Origin: Pycnopodia helianthoides
Taxonomy: Eukaryota > Echinodermata > Asteroidea > Forcipulatida > Asteriidae
DNA length: 64,000 bases
NCBI GenBank assembly: GCA_032158295.1
Contig: CM063256.1
Span: forward strand, 3,954,034 to 4,018,033
Direction of reading: 5' to 3'
Shown here: piece by piece, positions 35,881 through 48,028 of the stretch
Numbering within the stretch: position 1 is the first letter of the stretch
How the letters are laid out: every line of letters begins with the position of its first letter
Made by a program: the position numbers and the translations under genes
Notes under the pieces: generated by a model
Database searches by the model: none
Told to the model about the DNA's origin: nothing
What the model saw: the letters and a program-made list of their open reading frames with translations, nothing else

Positions 35881-36569
35881 CAAGCCACTTTCACAAGTTG
35901 CAAAACACTGAAACACAAATGGATTTCAATAAACCTTGCAAGGAAGATTTCACAAACTTCATCTACCTAAAGTATCCCACTGAAAAACATCTTTGGAAGC
36001 GATGTGGCATCCAAGTCCTCACTCTCAGGCAGTTGGTTTAGCAATTATCAACATCCTATAGTAATCAAACAAAAGCATAAAAACATCTTAGATCAAGAAC
36101 TAGCAATTTAAGTTTGTCAGGGCACTGCATTAATATCTCAAAACAATTTTGACAAAGCTTTACAAAGATTCAATTGTGTAATGACTCATTGTTTTTATGT
36201 GTTTACATGTAATCTTTGAAAGTTTAAGGCTGTATTTAAAGACTAGAAAACTGCTTTTATCTACCTCATTTTAACCATTGACTTCTTAGGGAGAACTTCT
36301 ATACTAAATGGCAATATTGATAAGCATTATTTGGCAAATAAAAATTGTACTGGTAGGGTTTGACACTTGGTGGAGAGACAATCTAGTATTTTGGAGGTAA
36401 AACAAAGTCCATGATTTGATGTGGTTCTGAAAATAACTGGTGGTGTAACAACTCAATGTTTCCATCAGTATGCTCTGATCATTTTCAGGAGAAAATTTGA
36501 TTCTGATGCAGCAGGCTGTATAAGTTACAGTACTGTAGATCAGGATTGATCTACGATGCTTCAATGGGT

Positions 36570-37335
36570 TCTATTGAACGATATCATCAATGGCAAAATA
36601 AATTTGGAACATCAGCCAATTTTTGATTTTTTAAGAATGGACTGTCAAAAAACAAAAACAGATAGTACATGTTAATATATCATGAAGAGTTTGGCTGGTT
36701 CTGAAAAGAGCCAATGGTGTAACAAGTGGCTATTGACAATGAGTGCTCTTTCTGATAATTGAAGATTTATTCCCCCCCCCCTCCCCCAAAAAGGGTTCTA
36801 TACCCTTATGATATTCCTGAAGCTGCAAAAGTATTGGGCCGAGCTAAAAATGATTTACCTTGAAGTTCCATACTTCAATTTGATATTGAGTACTTGGATG
36901 TCATGTCCTCTTTACAAGCTACACCTCTAATGTCTGTATAGAAGGAGCACTGCATCAGCACCACATCGTGAAAATCTGGACATAATCAAGAACAACATTG
37001 GTTTAACCACTTTGTGAAAAAAACAACAGATCTCAAAAGTTCAAAATAGTCGCTGTGATAATTTTCTACTCGTCAAGGAAAACATCTCACTGGTTTTCGA
37101 AACGGCAACATCCATTAACGATATCATCAAGGGCAAGTTAAATTTGGAACATCAGCCAAATTTTTGATTTTTTAGGAATGGACTGTCATGATAAACAAAA
37201 GGAAACAAAACAGATAGTACATGTTTATATATCATGAGAGTTCGGCTGGTTCTGAAAAGAGCCAATGGTGTAACAAGTGGCTATTGACAATGAGTGCTCT
37301 TTCTGATAATTGAAGATTTATTCCCCCCCCCCCAA
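36570..37335. repeat. Tandem duplication of about 540 bp
   Basis: 36,570-36,780 and 37,110-37,335 share 'aacgatatcatcaa', 'gaacatcagccaa', 'agagccaatggtgtaacaag' and 'gaagatttattccccccccc' in the same order. The second copy keeps 'gtcatgataa...caaaaggaaac', which the first has lost. Both are relatives of the cassette array's E1 flank. Confidence 0.8.
36859..36975 (-). pseudogene. Paralogue of the 23,476-23,592 exon
   Basis: 117 nt with the same acceptor ('atgtccag') and donor ('ttcaag|gtaaat') as the 23.5-kb copy. The corresponding frame reads 'FHDVVLMQCSFYTDIRGVAC' and 'KEDMTSKYSISN', then a stop. The matching length supports common ancestry as a spliced exon. Confidence 0.4.
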
Positions 37336-37524
37336 AAAAAAGGGGAAAACATGGGACATTTCTTCTTCTTTTTAAATTCCCTAAATTCATTTTACAAATT
37401 ACAAAATATAAAAATGCTTGAACCAATCAATTTATGAAGTGGGACAAGACGCATTTGCAGACATTTTGAAGTGTTAATAAACATCCGGATAAAGTAAACA
37501 CCATTATGAACTATATGTACTTAC

Positions 37525-37603
37525 ATAATCCAATTCCAAGACAACCACAAAGTCTGACGACATCTTGGCCATCGCTCACCTGAAGATGGTTTAGCAAGCA
37601 TCA
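37525..37603 (-). pseudogene. Diverged E1-type exon
   Basis: Acceptor 'cattacag' and donor 'ggattat|gtaagt'. The text 'VSDGQDVVRLCGCLGIGL' aligns with 'VSEGQDVFKISMQS' of the intact E1 at 30,682-30,778. An in-frame stop lies near its start in the E1 frame. Confidence 0.35.
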
Positions 37604-38014
37604 CTGTAATGACAATAAAAAGGAAACCAAACGAAAACACAAGTCAATATCTCATGAAGAGTTGTGGAGGCTCTGAAAAGTTGCTATTTACAATAGTGTT
37701 GACAAAAAAGCTCTTACAATTAAAGATTTCAAGTGATTCTTAGGGACAGAAGGGTTTGAATTGTTACGGTTCGGATAACCGTAAAAAATTTCACTCGAAA
37801 ATGCCGCAGAACGCGGACCACATTGCGATCACGATGTACACAACGCATATTCCGTGCGACACACAAGCAGTCACATCATTTCCATTTACAGGCTTGTAGT
37901 CTTTGTTATCCCGTGCTTTGCGTGCTACATTAAAGCTAAGAAACATTGAACGCTAGATCGAGGTTGTTTCAGAACAGTATGATAGTATGAGAAATAACCA
38001 GTGCATTACACACG

Positions 38015-38260
38015 TCTTGACTTGTGACTTGACTTGGAGCAAAAATGACTTGTGACTTGACTTGACTTGAGCAAAGATGACTTTGTGTAAATGGGTTTTT
38101 TTACCTGTAAATTTTGTGTCTGAAACTTCAGAAACGATTACACGTTTTCAAAAATAACCCTAAACGCACAGGCTTACTGCAAAAATTTGACCTGTGACTT
38201 GACTTGCAAAAATTTGTCTTGTGACTTGACTTGACTTGAGAAAAATGACTTGGTTACAAC
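38015..38260. repeat. TGACTTG-rich simple-sequence patches
   Basis: Repeats of 'tgacttgacttg' at 38,015-38,075 and 38,190-38,245 flank a unique stretch. Non-coding. Confidence 0.8.
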
Positions 38261-38372
38261 ACTGCTTACAAGGCATTCTCATGCTAAAAAAAATCAAGCA
38301 TTCGTCAAGCTCAACATATTACACATACAAGGGACAACCTTTCAATTCTTAAAACTTGGCGATGTTTTTTAC

Positions 38373-38436
38373 CTTGAAGATGGCAATCATTGCATCAAAG
38401 TGCTTCTAACTGCATCAAATGGGTCATCACAATACC
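38373..38436 (-). pseudogene. Exon-like block 'YCDDPFDAVRSTLMQ'
   Basis: 64 nt bounded by 'tattcacag' and 'cttcaag|gtaaaa'. The frame reads 'YCDDPFDAVRSTLMQ' and then a stop. By position and text it corresponds to the 29,932-29,999 block. Confidence 0.3.
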
Positions 38437-39225
38437 CTGTGAATAAAAGTAGTTGATAGAGTTGTTTTCACATATTGACGAAATAATGGAATAAGTGTTA
38501 CGATGCTCACCTTCAGTGTAATGCAAAAACTAATTCACAAAGAGGCATAAGCAGTTTCCTTACATGTGAGCCCTAATTGTGATTAAATTTCTCATTGATT
38601 TAATGATTTCTTTCTCTCTGAAATTTGTTTTAGTCTTCCATAATCGAACAATAAATTGGGCAGGGGATTTTCTAGGTTCTGGAACCTTAAAAATACATTT
38701 CAATACATGTTGGTAATGTGCGAAAGCGTAGGGTCGTAGATAGGTTTTTGTCACCGCAATGCTGATTCATTGGCAAAATTATCAAGAAAAGAACAATAAA
38801 AGTTACATGTGCAAATTTCAGCTTAATACAGTGTCTATTTGTTGAATAAACAGCAAAAGCCGTCACTGTATTTTTATCCACAGTTAACAAGGTGACAGCA
38901 GGTACCAACCACATCTCTGACAGCAGCATTCGCAAACGGACACCAACCCTCAGAAATTTGAGAAACGATACATGCATGAATTGTTCTCAGATTCAAATGT
39001 TTTTATTGGTTTCTAAACAGACAAATTTCAGACAAAATAATTTGCAGGATGCTTTCTACCATTGCCATCTTTACAACAAGTAAGCTCTCGGATATAAATT
39101 ACAATGTTAAATATTTATTAAAATTTTTGTTTACCATAAGTATGACCCTACCTTAAACATCAGCTGCTTTCTTTAAACACTTTAATAATTGTGTCAACCT
39201 AATTGTTTCAGGAAGAAAAACCTAC

Positions 39226-39317
39226 CTGATGAACTGGAAGCCCAGCTGTGGCATCTGAATGCAACGCATCTTTGGATCATACATCTTCTGCCATGGACAG
39301 TATGGACACACAGTCAT
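39226..39317 (-). CDS. Candidate exon 'MTVCPYCPWQKMYDPKMRC'
   Basis: 92 nt between the acceptor 'gatgtcag' and the donor 'ttcatcag|gtaggt', fully open: 'MTVCPYCPWQKMYDPKMRC' then 'IQMPQLGFQFI'. The CxxC suggests a metal-binding loop, but I cannot name a family. Confidence 0.4.
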
Positions 39318-39548
39318 CTGACATCACCTCAGCACTCTCTCACAGGCAGATGGTGCACACAACCGTAACACAGAAATCAAACAAAATTTGTACACAAATG
39401 TTATACTTTCAATTCAACTCAAAGTGACATTTTAAGAACGTTGCTTGAAGCATACATGGGGTGTTATGGTTATGACATGATCTGATGATGTGAGATGAGG
39501 GAATGAATGATCAAAATGTGCAAGGAAGGAGTTTAATGTCAGTACTTG

Positions 39549-39779
39549 TTAGGGTGCAGAGGAAAAGAATATAAATAGAACTGTATGCTCAAGTAATGCA
39601 CAAACTTGCGGATTTGAAGTGAAAACAAAATTAGTTGTGTTAGTGCAAGCCAAACAGTTCTGCATTACTTGAGCAAAGAAGTTTGATACATTTGGGGAAA
39701 AATCTACAGGGAAGTCCAAGCTAGCCGGGGCTATGTAGTTGTCAGAGATACTGTCATTGTTCACAGCAGGGTCAGCCAT
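39549..39779 (-). CDS. Candidate first coding exon 'MADPAVNNDSISDNYIAPA'
   Basis: 76-codon open frame from an ATG in good context (tccaATGG) at 39,779, preceded by 'cttacccag'. The composition is protein-like (acidic, few repeats) for the first 60 residues. It lies upstream of the exon-like blocks at 39.2, 38.4, 37.6 and 36.9 kb on the same strand and may begin that gene. No donor is obvious and there is no homology I recognise. Confidence 0.3.
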   Translation of the reverse strand: MADPAVNNDSISDNYIAPASLDFPVDFSPNVSNFFAQVMQNCLACTNTTNFVFTSNPQVCALLEHTVLFIFFSSAP

Positions 39780-40179
39780 TGGAGATCATGCAGTTTTCTG
39801 GGTAAGTAAAGTTAAGAGTAATACATAAAAATATAATCAAACAGTTTAGAATACTCTTCAATATTGCATTATTTTACCGTCATTATCATAAAAATTAATC
39901 AGAAATGAAAAATCTGTTGAGTGAGGGAGGGGTAGGGAATGGAATTCCTTAGTAGAGTATAGTGATGCACAATGAAAGGGAACCACAATAGTCTTTAAAA
40001 ACATCTTGAACAAATGCCGACAGAGCTGTGGAGGGGAGAGGGAGGCACAGTTGACTACACAATTACAAGGCAGAGTTGATTAAAGGTATTACCGCACAAA
40101 AGTCTGATTTAACTAACAAGAAGACTAAAGTTTTGATTTTTTTTTTTTAAAAGACAGCAACATATTATACCTTGGTAAG

Positions 40180-42780
40180 TCAGGTTTTGTTCTTTAGATG
40201 CTCTATCCTTAAGGAGATGTAATCGATGTCTAATTGATTAAGTGCTTGCAGTATCCACTGGTTCATCAGGCAGTAACAGGTTCATGGTAAAATCTTCCTG
40301 TAAAAAGATTGAAACAACAAATACAATTTACTATGGTGATTTTGTTCTAATGTACATTTATGGTTTGAAGATTTTATATGTAGAAGCTGGGTCTACATCA
40401 ATAAGAAAAATCTGCGTCTTTATACAGACTTTCTCCTGCATTTGGAGTGACACAGAGTCTAAATCAATTGGGACCAAGGCAGCTGAAAAAAATGCCCAAG
40501 CTTTTTTCATTCGCATGTGTAAAACCTAAGGATACAACTTGTTGGACTCTGACGGTGATTAGAGGTAGGTTCAGGATTTACAAACAGGGCAGTTGCAGGC
40601 AGTTTAAAGACTAAAGTTTGTTGTTTTTGAAAAAAGACAGCAATATACCTTGGTTTGTCAGGTTTTTTTTCTTTAGATGCTCCATCCTTAAGGATATGCA
40701 ATCGATGTCTTATTGAATAAGTGCATGCAGTGTCCACTGAATCATCAGGCAGTTTCATGTTCATGGTTAAAACTACCTGCCAAAAGATTAAAACACAAAT
40801 ACAATTTAATTTGATGATTTTGTTCTATTGTACATTCATGGTTTGACAATTTTATTTGTAGAAGCTGGATTGACACAGAGTCTACATCATTAAGAAAAAT
40901 GTGAGCCATCACACGAACTTTCTCCTGTATTTGGAGTCACTCAGAGTCTAGATCAATAAAAAAAATCTGCGCCATCATACAGACTTTCTTCTGGGTTTGG
41001 AGTAACCCAGAGTCTTCAGCAATAAGAAAAATCTGTGCTGTCACACAGACTTTCTTCTGTATTTTGATGAACGCTTAGTCTTCAGCAAAAAAAAATTTGC
41101 GCCGACAAACAGAACTTTTAAAGTGTTTGGAGTTGTGCAGAGTCTACATCAATATGAAAAATCTGCGCCATCACGCAGTCTTTGTTTTGTGTTTGGAGTG
41201 ACCCAGTCTTCTTCAATAGGAAAAAGCTGCGCTGTCAAACAGATTTTCTCATGTGTTTGGAGTGATGCAGAGTCTACATCAATAAGGACAAATCTGTGTG
41301 ATAACACTGACTTCCTCCAGCTATTGGAGTGACGCAGAGTCTACGTTAACATGGAAAATGTGCACCATCACACAAACTTTCTCCTGTATTTGAATTGATG
41401 CAGAGTCTTTAGCAACATAAATAATCTGTGCCATCACATAGACTTTCTCCTGTATTTGGATTGAGGCAGAGTTTACATCAATAAGAAAATTCTGCCCCAT
41501 CTAGATACTTTCCCTATCAATTGGAGTGAACCAGAGTCTTCTGGAATAGAAAGAAACATTTCAAGGTCAACAGAGGTAAAAATGTTCCGGAAATATTGTC
41601 TAAAATGAGCTCCTTTTCTAAAGAGGGCGCAATCCAAGTAAAAAGTAAAATGCGCCTTCTTGTGGTATGTGTGGTATGAATAACGTTCCGCACAATGCGT
41701 TCTTCCGACAACACTTTCAGATCAATTGTAAAAGTTGACAGTGAAATACTACATCAAAGCAGATGTCACAATGACCTGAAAGATAGTTAGGTTGTTATAA
41801 AATCCGTTATAATTATCAGAAAATATAAGATGATCACCTTAATTACAAAGCTTTGAATGAAGTCTTCTGGGGGACACAACACTCCTCAAATGTTTTAGGT
41901 AAAGAAGTAATTTTTGGTAACACAGGCGTTTTTTTTTTCCAAGAGTATATATTGAGATTATTTTCAATAATTTATTTTACATTTTAAAACTTGTAAAACA
42001 TTTGTTTTCTTTGAGACGACAGTACTGTTGAGAAAACTTTTGTGTACAACTTTCCACAAGACAATAATGTTTACTTCATACAAAAACAATGTTTCCTAAT
42101 TTCAGTTTGTCTGTCTTATCTTTCCAGCCTCAAAGCTTCAATTTGGTAAAGCACACCAAACAACTGTGCAAATCATTCAAAAGGTAATTTCATACTCTAC
42201 AAAATAAACTCAACTTGTAACTCAAGAAAATGTTTACAACAGAAGTTCTCAAGGGATTTCTAGGTACAGCAGAAAATATTATGAATTTCTGTGCCGCAGT
42301 CAAGAAGTAAAATGACTCTAGGTTTAATTGTACTATGGGGTTAGAGAGTCGGTTTCGATATTCATTAACTCATTATAAGACAGTCCTGCTACCACCTCTA
42401 CAAAGCCATTTCTGATTGGGACTTGAACATGAAGTCAGAACTGAAAAAAAAAGTCTGGTTTCAAATGTGGAACCAGGTAACCAAAGGAACCGCCCAAGCT
42501 TATTTTCATTCCCATGCTTAAAACTTAAGATACAACTGTCAGACAATGAGGGTGATTGCGAGCAGTTTGAGAATTAACGAGCAGAGCAGTTTCAGGCGGT
42601 ATGAGGACTAAAGGTTTGGTGATAAAAAAAGGCAACAACATACCTTGCAAGGTCAGGTTTTTTCTTTAGATTCTCTATCCTTAAGAAGATGCAATAAATG
42701 TCTGGTTAATTGAGTGCTTGCAGTGTCCACTGGTTCATCAAGCAGTAACAGAATGATGGTTAAACTATTTGAAAACCGCC
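40180..42780 (-). CDS. Three copies of an exon 'MNMKLPDDSVDTACTYSIRH' (40,649-40,776 intact)
   Basis: The copy at 40,649-40,776 (128 nt, acceptor 'ttggcag', donor 'ccaag|gtatat') is open: 'VVLTMNMKLPDDSVDTACTY', 'SIRHRLHILKDGASKEKKPD'. Copies at about 40,185-40,305 ('NLLLPDEPVDTAST', stop) and 42,640-42,765 ('LLLLDEPVDTASTQLTRH', later stop) are diverged. Alternating damage again suggests one functional exon with pseudogenised duplicates, or no function at all. Only the three short exon blocks are coding-like; the rest of this span is introns and repeats. Confidence 0.4.
40868..41560. repeat. 66-bp minisatellite, about 11 units
   Basis: 'cagagtct' recurs at 40,876, 40,942, 41,008, about 41,073, 41,138, about 41,203, 41,268, 41,334, 41,401, 41,467 and 41,532, a spacing of 65-67. 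The consensus includes 'cagagtctacatcaataaga', 'atctgcgccatcacacagac' and 'tttctcctgtatttggagtg'. 66 is a multiple of three, and the consensus unit is open in one frame on each strand, but indels break the frame along the array. Confidence 0.92.
41561..42630. other. No gene seen
   Basis: AT-rich sequence between the minisatellite and the third copy of the 40.7-kb exon. No supportable feature. Confidence 0.4.
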
Positions 42781-42949
42781 TTATCTGCAAAAAAAATTAG
42801 AAAAACATTTAAAATTTAGTTTGAGGATTTTATTTTGTAATAGAAACAAGTTTTGAACTGCAAACAAAATCTGCGACGTCACACAGACTTTCTCCTTCAT
42901 TTAGAGTCACACAAAGTCTACAGCAATTACATAAATATGTTCCTTCAAA

Positions 42950-44387
42950 TTTTTTTTAATATAAATCAGGAGTAATGTCATAATTAGACACCTATGGCCT
43001 TTAATACTGTTGTCTATTTTTAGTTTCAGTTCCAATCATTTATTTTGAAATTTCAAAGCTGGAATTGTAGGCTAAGAAAGTGTTTGCGGTTTATCACAGA
43101 AAATTGTCACCTAATTTAGTTAATGAAATGGCATGAGGAATCTAAACTGAGCATTCCATAGGTCCCTAGAGAAGACACTATTAAGTCTCAACATGACAAT
43201 AACGTAATGTACATTATTATGAAAAACAAATAATTTGTCCCTTAGGCCTATGTAGTGCTAAACCACTGTGTCCTTTGCCCTAGCAAACTTGCAGCAAAAA
43301 CTTTGTGCTAAATATAGCTTTACATCCGGCAGACTTACTGATCATAAAACTTTCTGATGGAGTGCTACAAACATTCTCAAAGTTAGCTTCAACTATTATG
43401 CTGCTATGTTGCGAGCTTAGCACTTTAACTCAACATGGGTTCAACAACCACATCCTGTACGTTGGATTCTCTCTACATCTATGCAACAATAAAGGGTTCA
43501 GCTGCTACAATTTGACAGGGGACCAGGCTGATTCACCCACTGCAATACAGGCCAATGGAATTCAACCTCGTTCCCAAGGTTGATCGATCTCGCCGTGCCT
43601 TTTTATCCAGCATGCCTTGCTCGCTCATAAACCCCTCGAATTGGTTCATTAAAATGTAATAAAATCCAGCACATTTTTATTAGGCCTGTGGCCGATCCAC
43701 TCTACGTGCACGCCCAAGTATAGTAACCCGCAAAAGAGGCCTGAAGTCAAAGAGCAACTGGTCCCCTATTATTCTTCTTTGATCTTGTGATATGTCTAAC
43801 TCTATGCAGTTTAGGGCGTCAGTGTAAAAACATGATTCATTTGAAATGGATTCCCAAGACGTTATGAACCACAAGGGAATGGAATCCCGTCAAATACTTG
43901 CATTTTCACATGAGTACTTAACGTCTTGCAAGTGCCATACAATCGCTCAGAATTTTCAAACAAGCATGCACGCAAAATAGTCACTTTTGGGAGCCAATCA
44001 GCGTTGTTTTTCGACAGTACATCCCTACCAGGGGTTAGTGACGAGAGGTATCAATAGGGTGCGCTGCCCATGGTAGCGAGGCCGAGTGAAATTTTCATTT
44101 TGCAAAGGAAACTTCCATGTGCATTTTGTAATGTAAAAAAACAAATACATAATATACATATTTTTTAACAAAACTGAAACTGCATTGCAGAGAAAAACCA
44201 AAATTTCAAGAAAACAGCGTAAAAACTTAAAATTACAACCAAAAACAAAGCTATGGTATAAAAGAAATAATGCAACGATTTATGTCAACATTACAAACAG
44301 TTTGTACAGTGATTGTCGCATTATATCAAGGGCACGCACGCGCGCACGTGCTGACTCTCCATCGATTTTTCCTCGCCTGTGTGTAGC
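42950..44387. other. No gene seen
   Basis: About 1.4 kb without a recognisable gene. A CCAAT-like 'gccaatcagc' near 43,995 and higher G+C around 43,990-44,110 could mark a promoter, but nothing supports it further. Confidence 0.3.
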
Positions 44388-44807
44388 GTACGGGTGCACC
44401 CCACCAAATAATCTCCCATAGCACACAGTGCAAAATTCTAAATATTCAAAAATACACATTATTCTCTGCTCAATTTTACATGGGGAGTCCCTGGGCCCGT
44501 CGAGTTATTCTCCCTCCAAGTAAAAACACCCCTTCACAGGTGTAATTTTCAAAACGTCCGAGCATCAATCTTGAAAAATGTCCCTACACCTCTCAGCAAG
44601 TAGGACCATTTATTTCAGGGCCTATGTCATCCAAAATACCTCAAGCTGGAAGTCAACAACCCCCAGGTCACAATTGGGCAACATTTTTACACTGAAACAC
44701 TTTCTCGGGGCTCTCAAATCTGTCTAATATAGAATATTTTGAGGGCCTACAAAAAATTAATGAGCTCGACGCTCTGTTGTCTCCTATTTGGTGGGGTGCA
44801 CCCGTAC
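44388..44807. mobile_element. Complete 420-bp MITE with 23-bp perfect terminal inverted repeats
   Basis: The left end 'gtacgggtgcaccccaccaa' (44,388 onward) is the exact reverse complement of the right end finishing at 44,807, over 23 bp. The interior matches the reverse complement of 4,553-4,875. There is no coding capacity. A clear target duplication is not visible, so the superfamily is undetermined. Confidence 0.88.
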
Positions 44808-46829
44808 ATGTACTATGTGTGTACGTGTGTGTCGCGCACAGTCCTTCGAGCAGATCCCGGCAGAAAGGTTCATAAAAGTAGAAATTTGTTTGGTCAAATG
44901 TACGGGGTTTAGTGTCATCATTACTATTAAATGACCAATCAAAATGAAGCTTATAAAATTCTGCATGGTTGGTGAGCATTTTACGCCAGACACAATGGTA
45001 TGCGTGTGTTTTGTGTATGTGCAACACTGATCTCCACGAGAAACGTGTTGCAACACACATGCTGCTTCACGTGTAAATCCCTTGAGGCAAAAAGGCATTC
45101 TGCAAAATCGCAATGGTCCACTAATGAGACAATGTGTACGAGGTACAGGCTATTAGTAGCTTATTTGGCTAAAAATACCCAGTATATCACTGAAATGTAT
45201 TATCCTCTTGGAGAAAGTTAATGAGCAATGTGTAGATAGTTTTCTCAAAACGGTAAAAAGATCGTTGTAATATGGGGTTGTGTGAGATCATGATGGGGAA
45301 ATTTATGAATGCTGTGTGTGTGTGTTATTCGTGTAAGCGCGTCTCTATGGAAGATGTGACTAATATGTTTGTACTGAAATGATTACGAATCCGGGCAAAG
45401 AAATATAAATGAATTAACTAAATAGCTGGTATGCTTTATCACGCTGGGTAACCAGGCTGGTCCCCTCTTAATCAGAGGAGCTGATTACTTCATTTTTGCA
45501 TCTAGATGTTGAGGGAACCCAACAAAGTATGGTTGAAAGCTGAAATTATGTGGATTGTACACAAAAGGTTTGTGCTAATAAGCATTCAAAATTGTCCACA
45601 AAGTTAGCAAACTTTTCCAACAAACTCTATAGCTACTACATGAGTCTTCTAGATTTAAAGCCATATTTAGCACAAAATTGGTTGCAAGTATGCTAGGGCC
45701 AAGGGAAACAAAGTGGACTGGCACTATTTAAGCGGCTAGAACTGGTCATGCTTAGTCCTAATGTACATCAATAAATTGTCATGTCAACATAAGGTTTTGC
45801 ATCAAATTTAGTCCAAATAACTCAGTGTTTGTAATGTTAAAAAAATAACTTTATGAAATGCCATCCCCACAACATTTACCATTGAAATTTGTCTTTAAGT
45901 TCATGTTCATGTGCTACAAGGCATTGGGTTTGACAGCATGTGTTCAAGAAACACAGAAATGCATTATGGGTAGTTTCATTAAGTCTGCCCTCATTTGATT
46001 TAACAGCCAAGTAGAACACTTTCAACTATTGCAGCCCACTCAAAAACGAAAGAAATTGCTCAATTATCAATTATATGTTAACTTGCGTAACATGTGAGTA
46101 ACTCGTGCATGGTAACTTGTGTTACACGTTTTGTGGGGGTATTATCTAATATTGTAAGAGGTTTCATGCTTTGTCATTTTACTGACAGTTCATGGGTGAA
46201 TGAAATTTAGAAAATATCATACTCTACTTGATTTATTTAATCCTTGTGTTTAGAAGGGAGAAAAAAATGCTATTTTGGTAACTTGAGTTACACCGTTTAA
46301 ATGCAAGAAACCGATGCCATCATGTGAATTACTGTGAATGGATTGGAACTTAGATTTTTTTCTCACATGAGTTGAATAATACTCAGTACCCTTCTAATTA
46401 TAAGATGAATCAATCAGAAAACATTTTCTTTGCAATACAACTTATAAGGTTATTTCACAATTCACCTACAGGCCTTGGAACTGCACGGAGGCCACAAAGG
46501 CCATGGCCTCTGTTGCCCCAGTTCCCTGGTCTTGGCCTTGGTGCCCCTTCAAAAGTTTCCCTAGACTTTAAGATTTTCCAATGGAAGTGCCCTTTGCAAA
46601 ATGAAAACGACCTTGCCCTCTCAGAAATGAACCTATTTTTCTTAACATTGAAGCACAAAATGTGTCAATTACACAAGCGTAATTTGACAAATAATTTACC
46701 AATTTTTCTTTCCAATGAACTAGAGTTTTACATGACAGTGGCAGATTATTAACTTTCTCTCATCCTTGAAAATGTATTTTTAAGGTCATTTCCACTCTTC
46801 TGTGGAATTGCCCCACCGAAATATTCTTC
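44808..46829. other. No gene seen
   Basis: Intergenic AT-rich DNA. The plus-strand frame at 46,372-46,752 contains a compositionally odd stretch ('ggccatggcctctgttgcc' region, 46,480-46,560) that is palindromic at GGCCATGGCC. It has no start or splice context that I trust. Confidence 0.35.
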
Positions 46830-48028
46830 TATAGGAAAACGTAGGCTAAATTTCATTTCTGGTCTTTTCCCCATATAAATTTATACAACAACGAAGAGTA
46901 ACGATGAATAAAGGATATGACCACGTGTGGAATGTTTCAGTTTCTTTCCTGGTGAACATGGTGAATGTAGAAAATCAATCCTACATAGTGCGCCCAGGGG
47001 AGATTTTTCAAGGTAGCATACGAATATGTTTTATATCTTTCATTTAATATAATTCAACAAACCTGTGTCCTTGATTGACGAAGAAAATTGGCCCGCATTG
47101 AGTCTGGTGAAATGGAGAAATCCCCACATCAAAAACGGCAAAGCATTGGTGACGGTCATCAACTGCGGCCATGATGTTGTACTGCAGTACCGTCAGCACT
47201 GAAGTCGTTCCCGCCAGTGGACGTCATACAAAAGAGGCCAACACAATTGGACAAAAGATCACAACTCTACGCAAATGACGTATGCACTCGTCAAACGCCA
47301 CACTCTAGGCCTTCAAAGAGGGGTTCAGAACACACGGTGCTTACAAGGTGCAAAAATAATTATTCAGAAGTGTTTATCTACGGTAGAAATACTCGTGTAA
47401 AACTGTACATTTCATGGAGTAGGAAGTGGTGAAAATCAGAAGAAGTTTGTTTTACACGGACATTTCTATCGCGGAATTAGAGGGCGCACTTCAGCATGTG
47501 TGTACCAGAACTTCCGAATAACCGAATCCTTATGTTTCAATTACTTCAAAAACTATTTACAGTGCCTGATGACTGCGTGAGTATTCGCATCAAATCTGTT
47601 CTAAATGAAAGTCAGAGTTTGTTAAAAAATGCACTTTATGAAATGCCACCATAAACTTTTTCATTCAAATTTTAAATTGTCTCAGTTTATAGAACAACAA
47701 ATTAGGCCTAAACAAGTGGTTGGCAAAAGTACAAGCAGCCTTTGCAGCACAAGGAAAATAAAACAATTTCATCATTTAACAAAATAACCAAATTACCCAT
47801 ATCACTGATATCAATTGTGCTACCATAAACAAACAGCTCACATATTCTTCATAGAAAAGATTTTAAATGTTTTATTTAAAAGTGAAGGATAAGATTTGTG
47901 CAAAAATTTACATGTTTATACATTTTGTGATATTCAAGCCCGCCTGCACAAAATGGTGGTCAGTGTTTATAGACAAAAGACAGATCTTTATAAAGACAAA
48001 CATTGTAGAGTTAACTATAAAACAATCG
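46830..48028. repeat. Segmental duplication, copy B
   Basis: Partner of 18,340-20,800 (see there), lacking the 145-bp tandem repeat insert. Similarity stops sharply at 48,028 ('aactataaaacaat|cgatttgagg'), where the DIRS-like fragment begins, and resumes as a match to 22,870-23,190 at about 49,240. Confidence 0.85.
47063..47172 (-). pseudogene. Copy B of the 'MAAVDDRHQCFAV' exon
   Basis: Frame 'MAAVDDRHQCFAVFDVGISP' and donor 'ggacacag|gtttgt' as in copy A (18,553-18,743). The longer N-terminal part seen in copy A is disrupted here. Confidence 0.3.

Noticed and set aside
43305..43583. 92-codon plus-strand frame
   Set aside because: Composition is weakly protein-like, but there is no homology, no splice signal and no conserved copy in the window.
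46372..46752. 126-codon plus-strand frame rich in Pro/Gly
   Set aside because: Compositional oddity around 46,480-46,560 only, with no start context, splice sites or homology.
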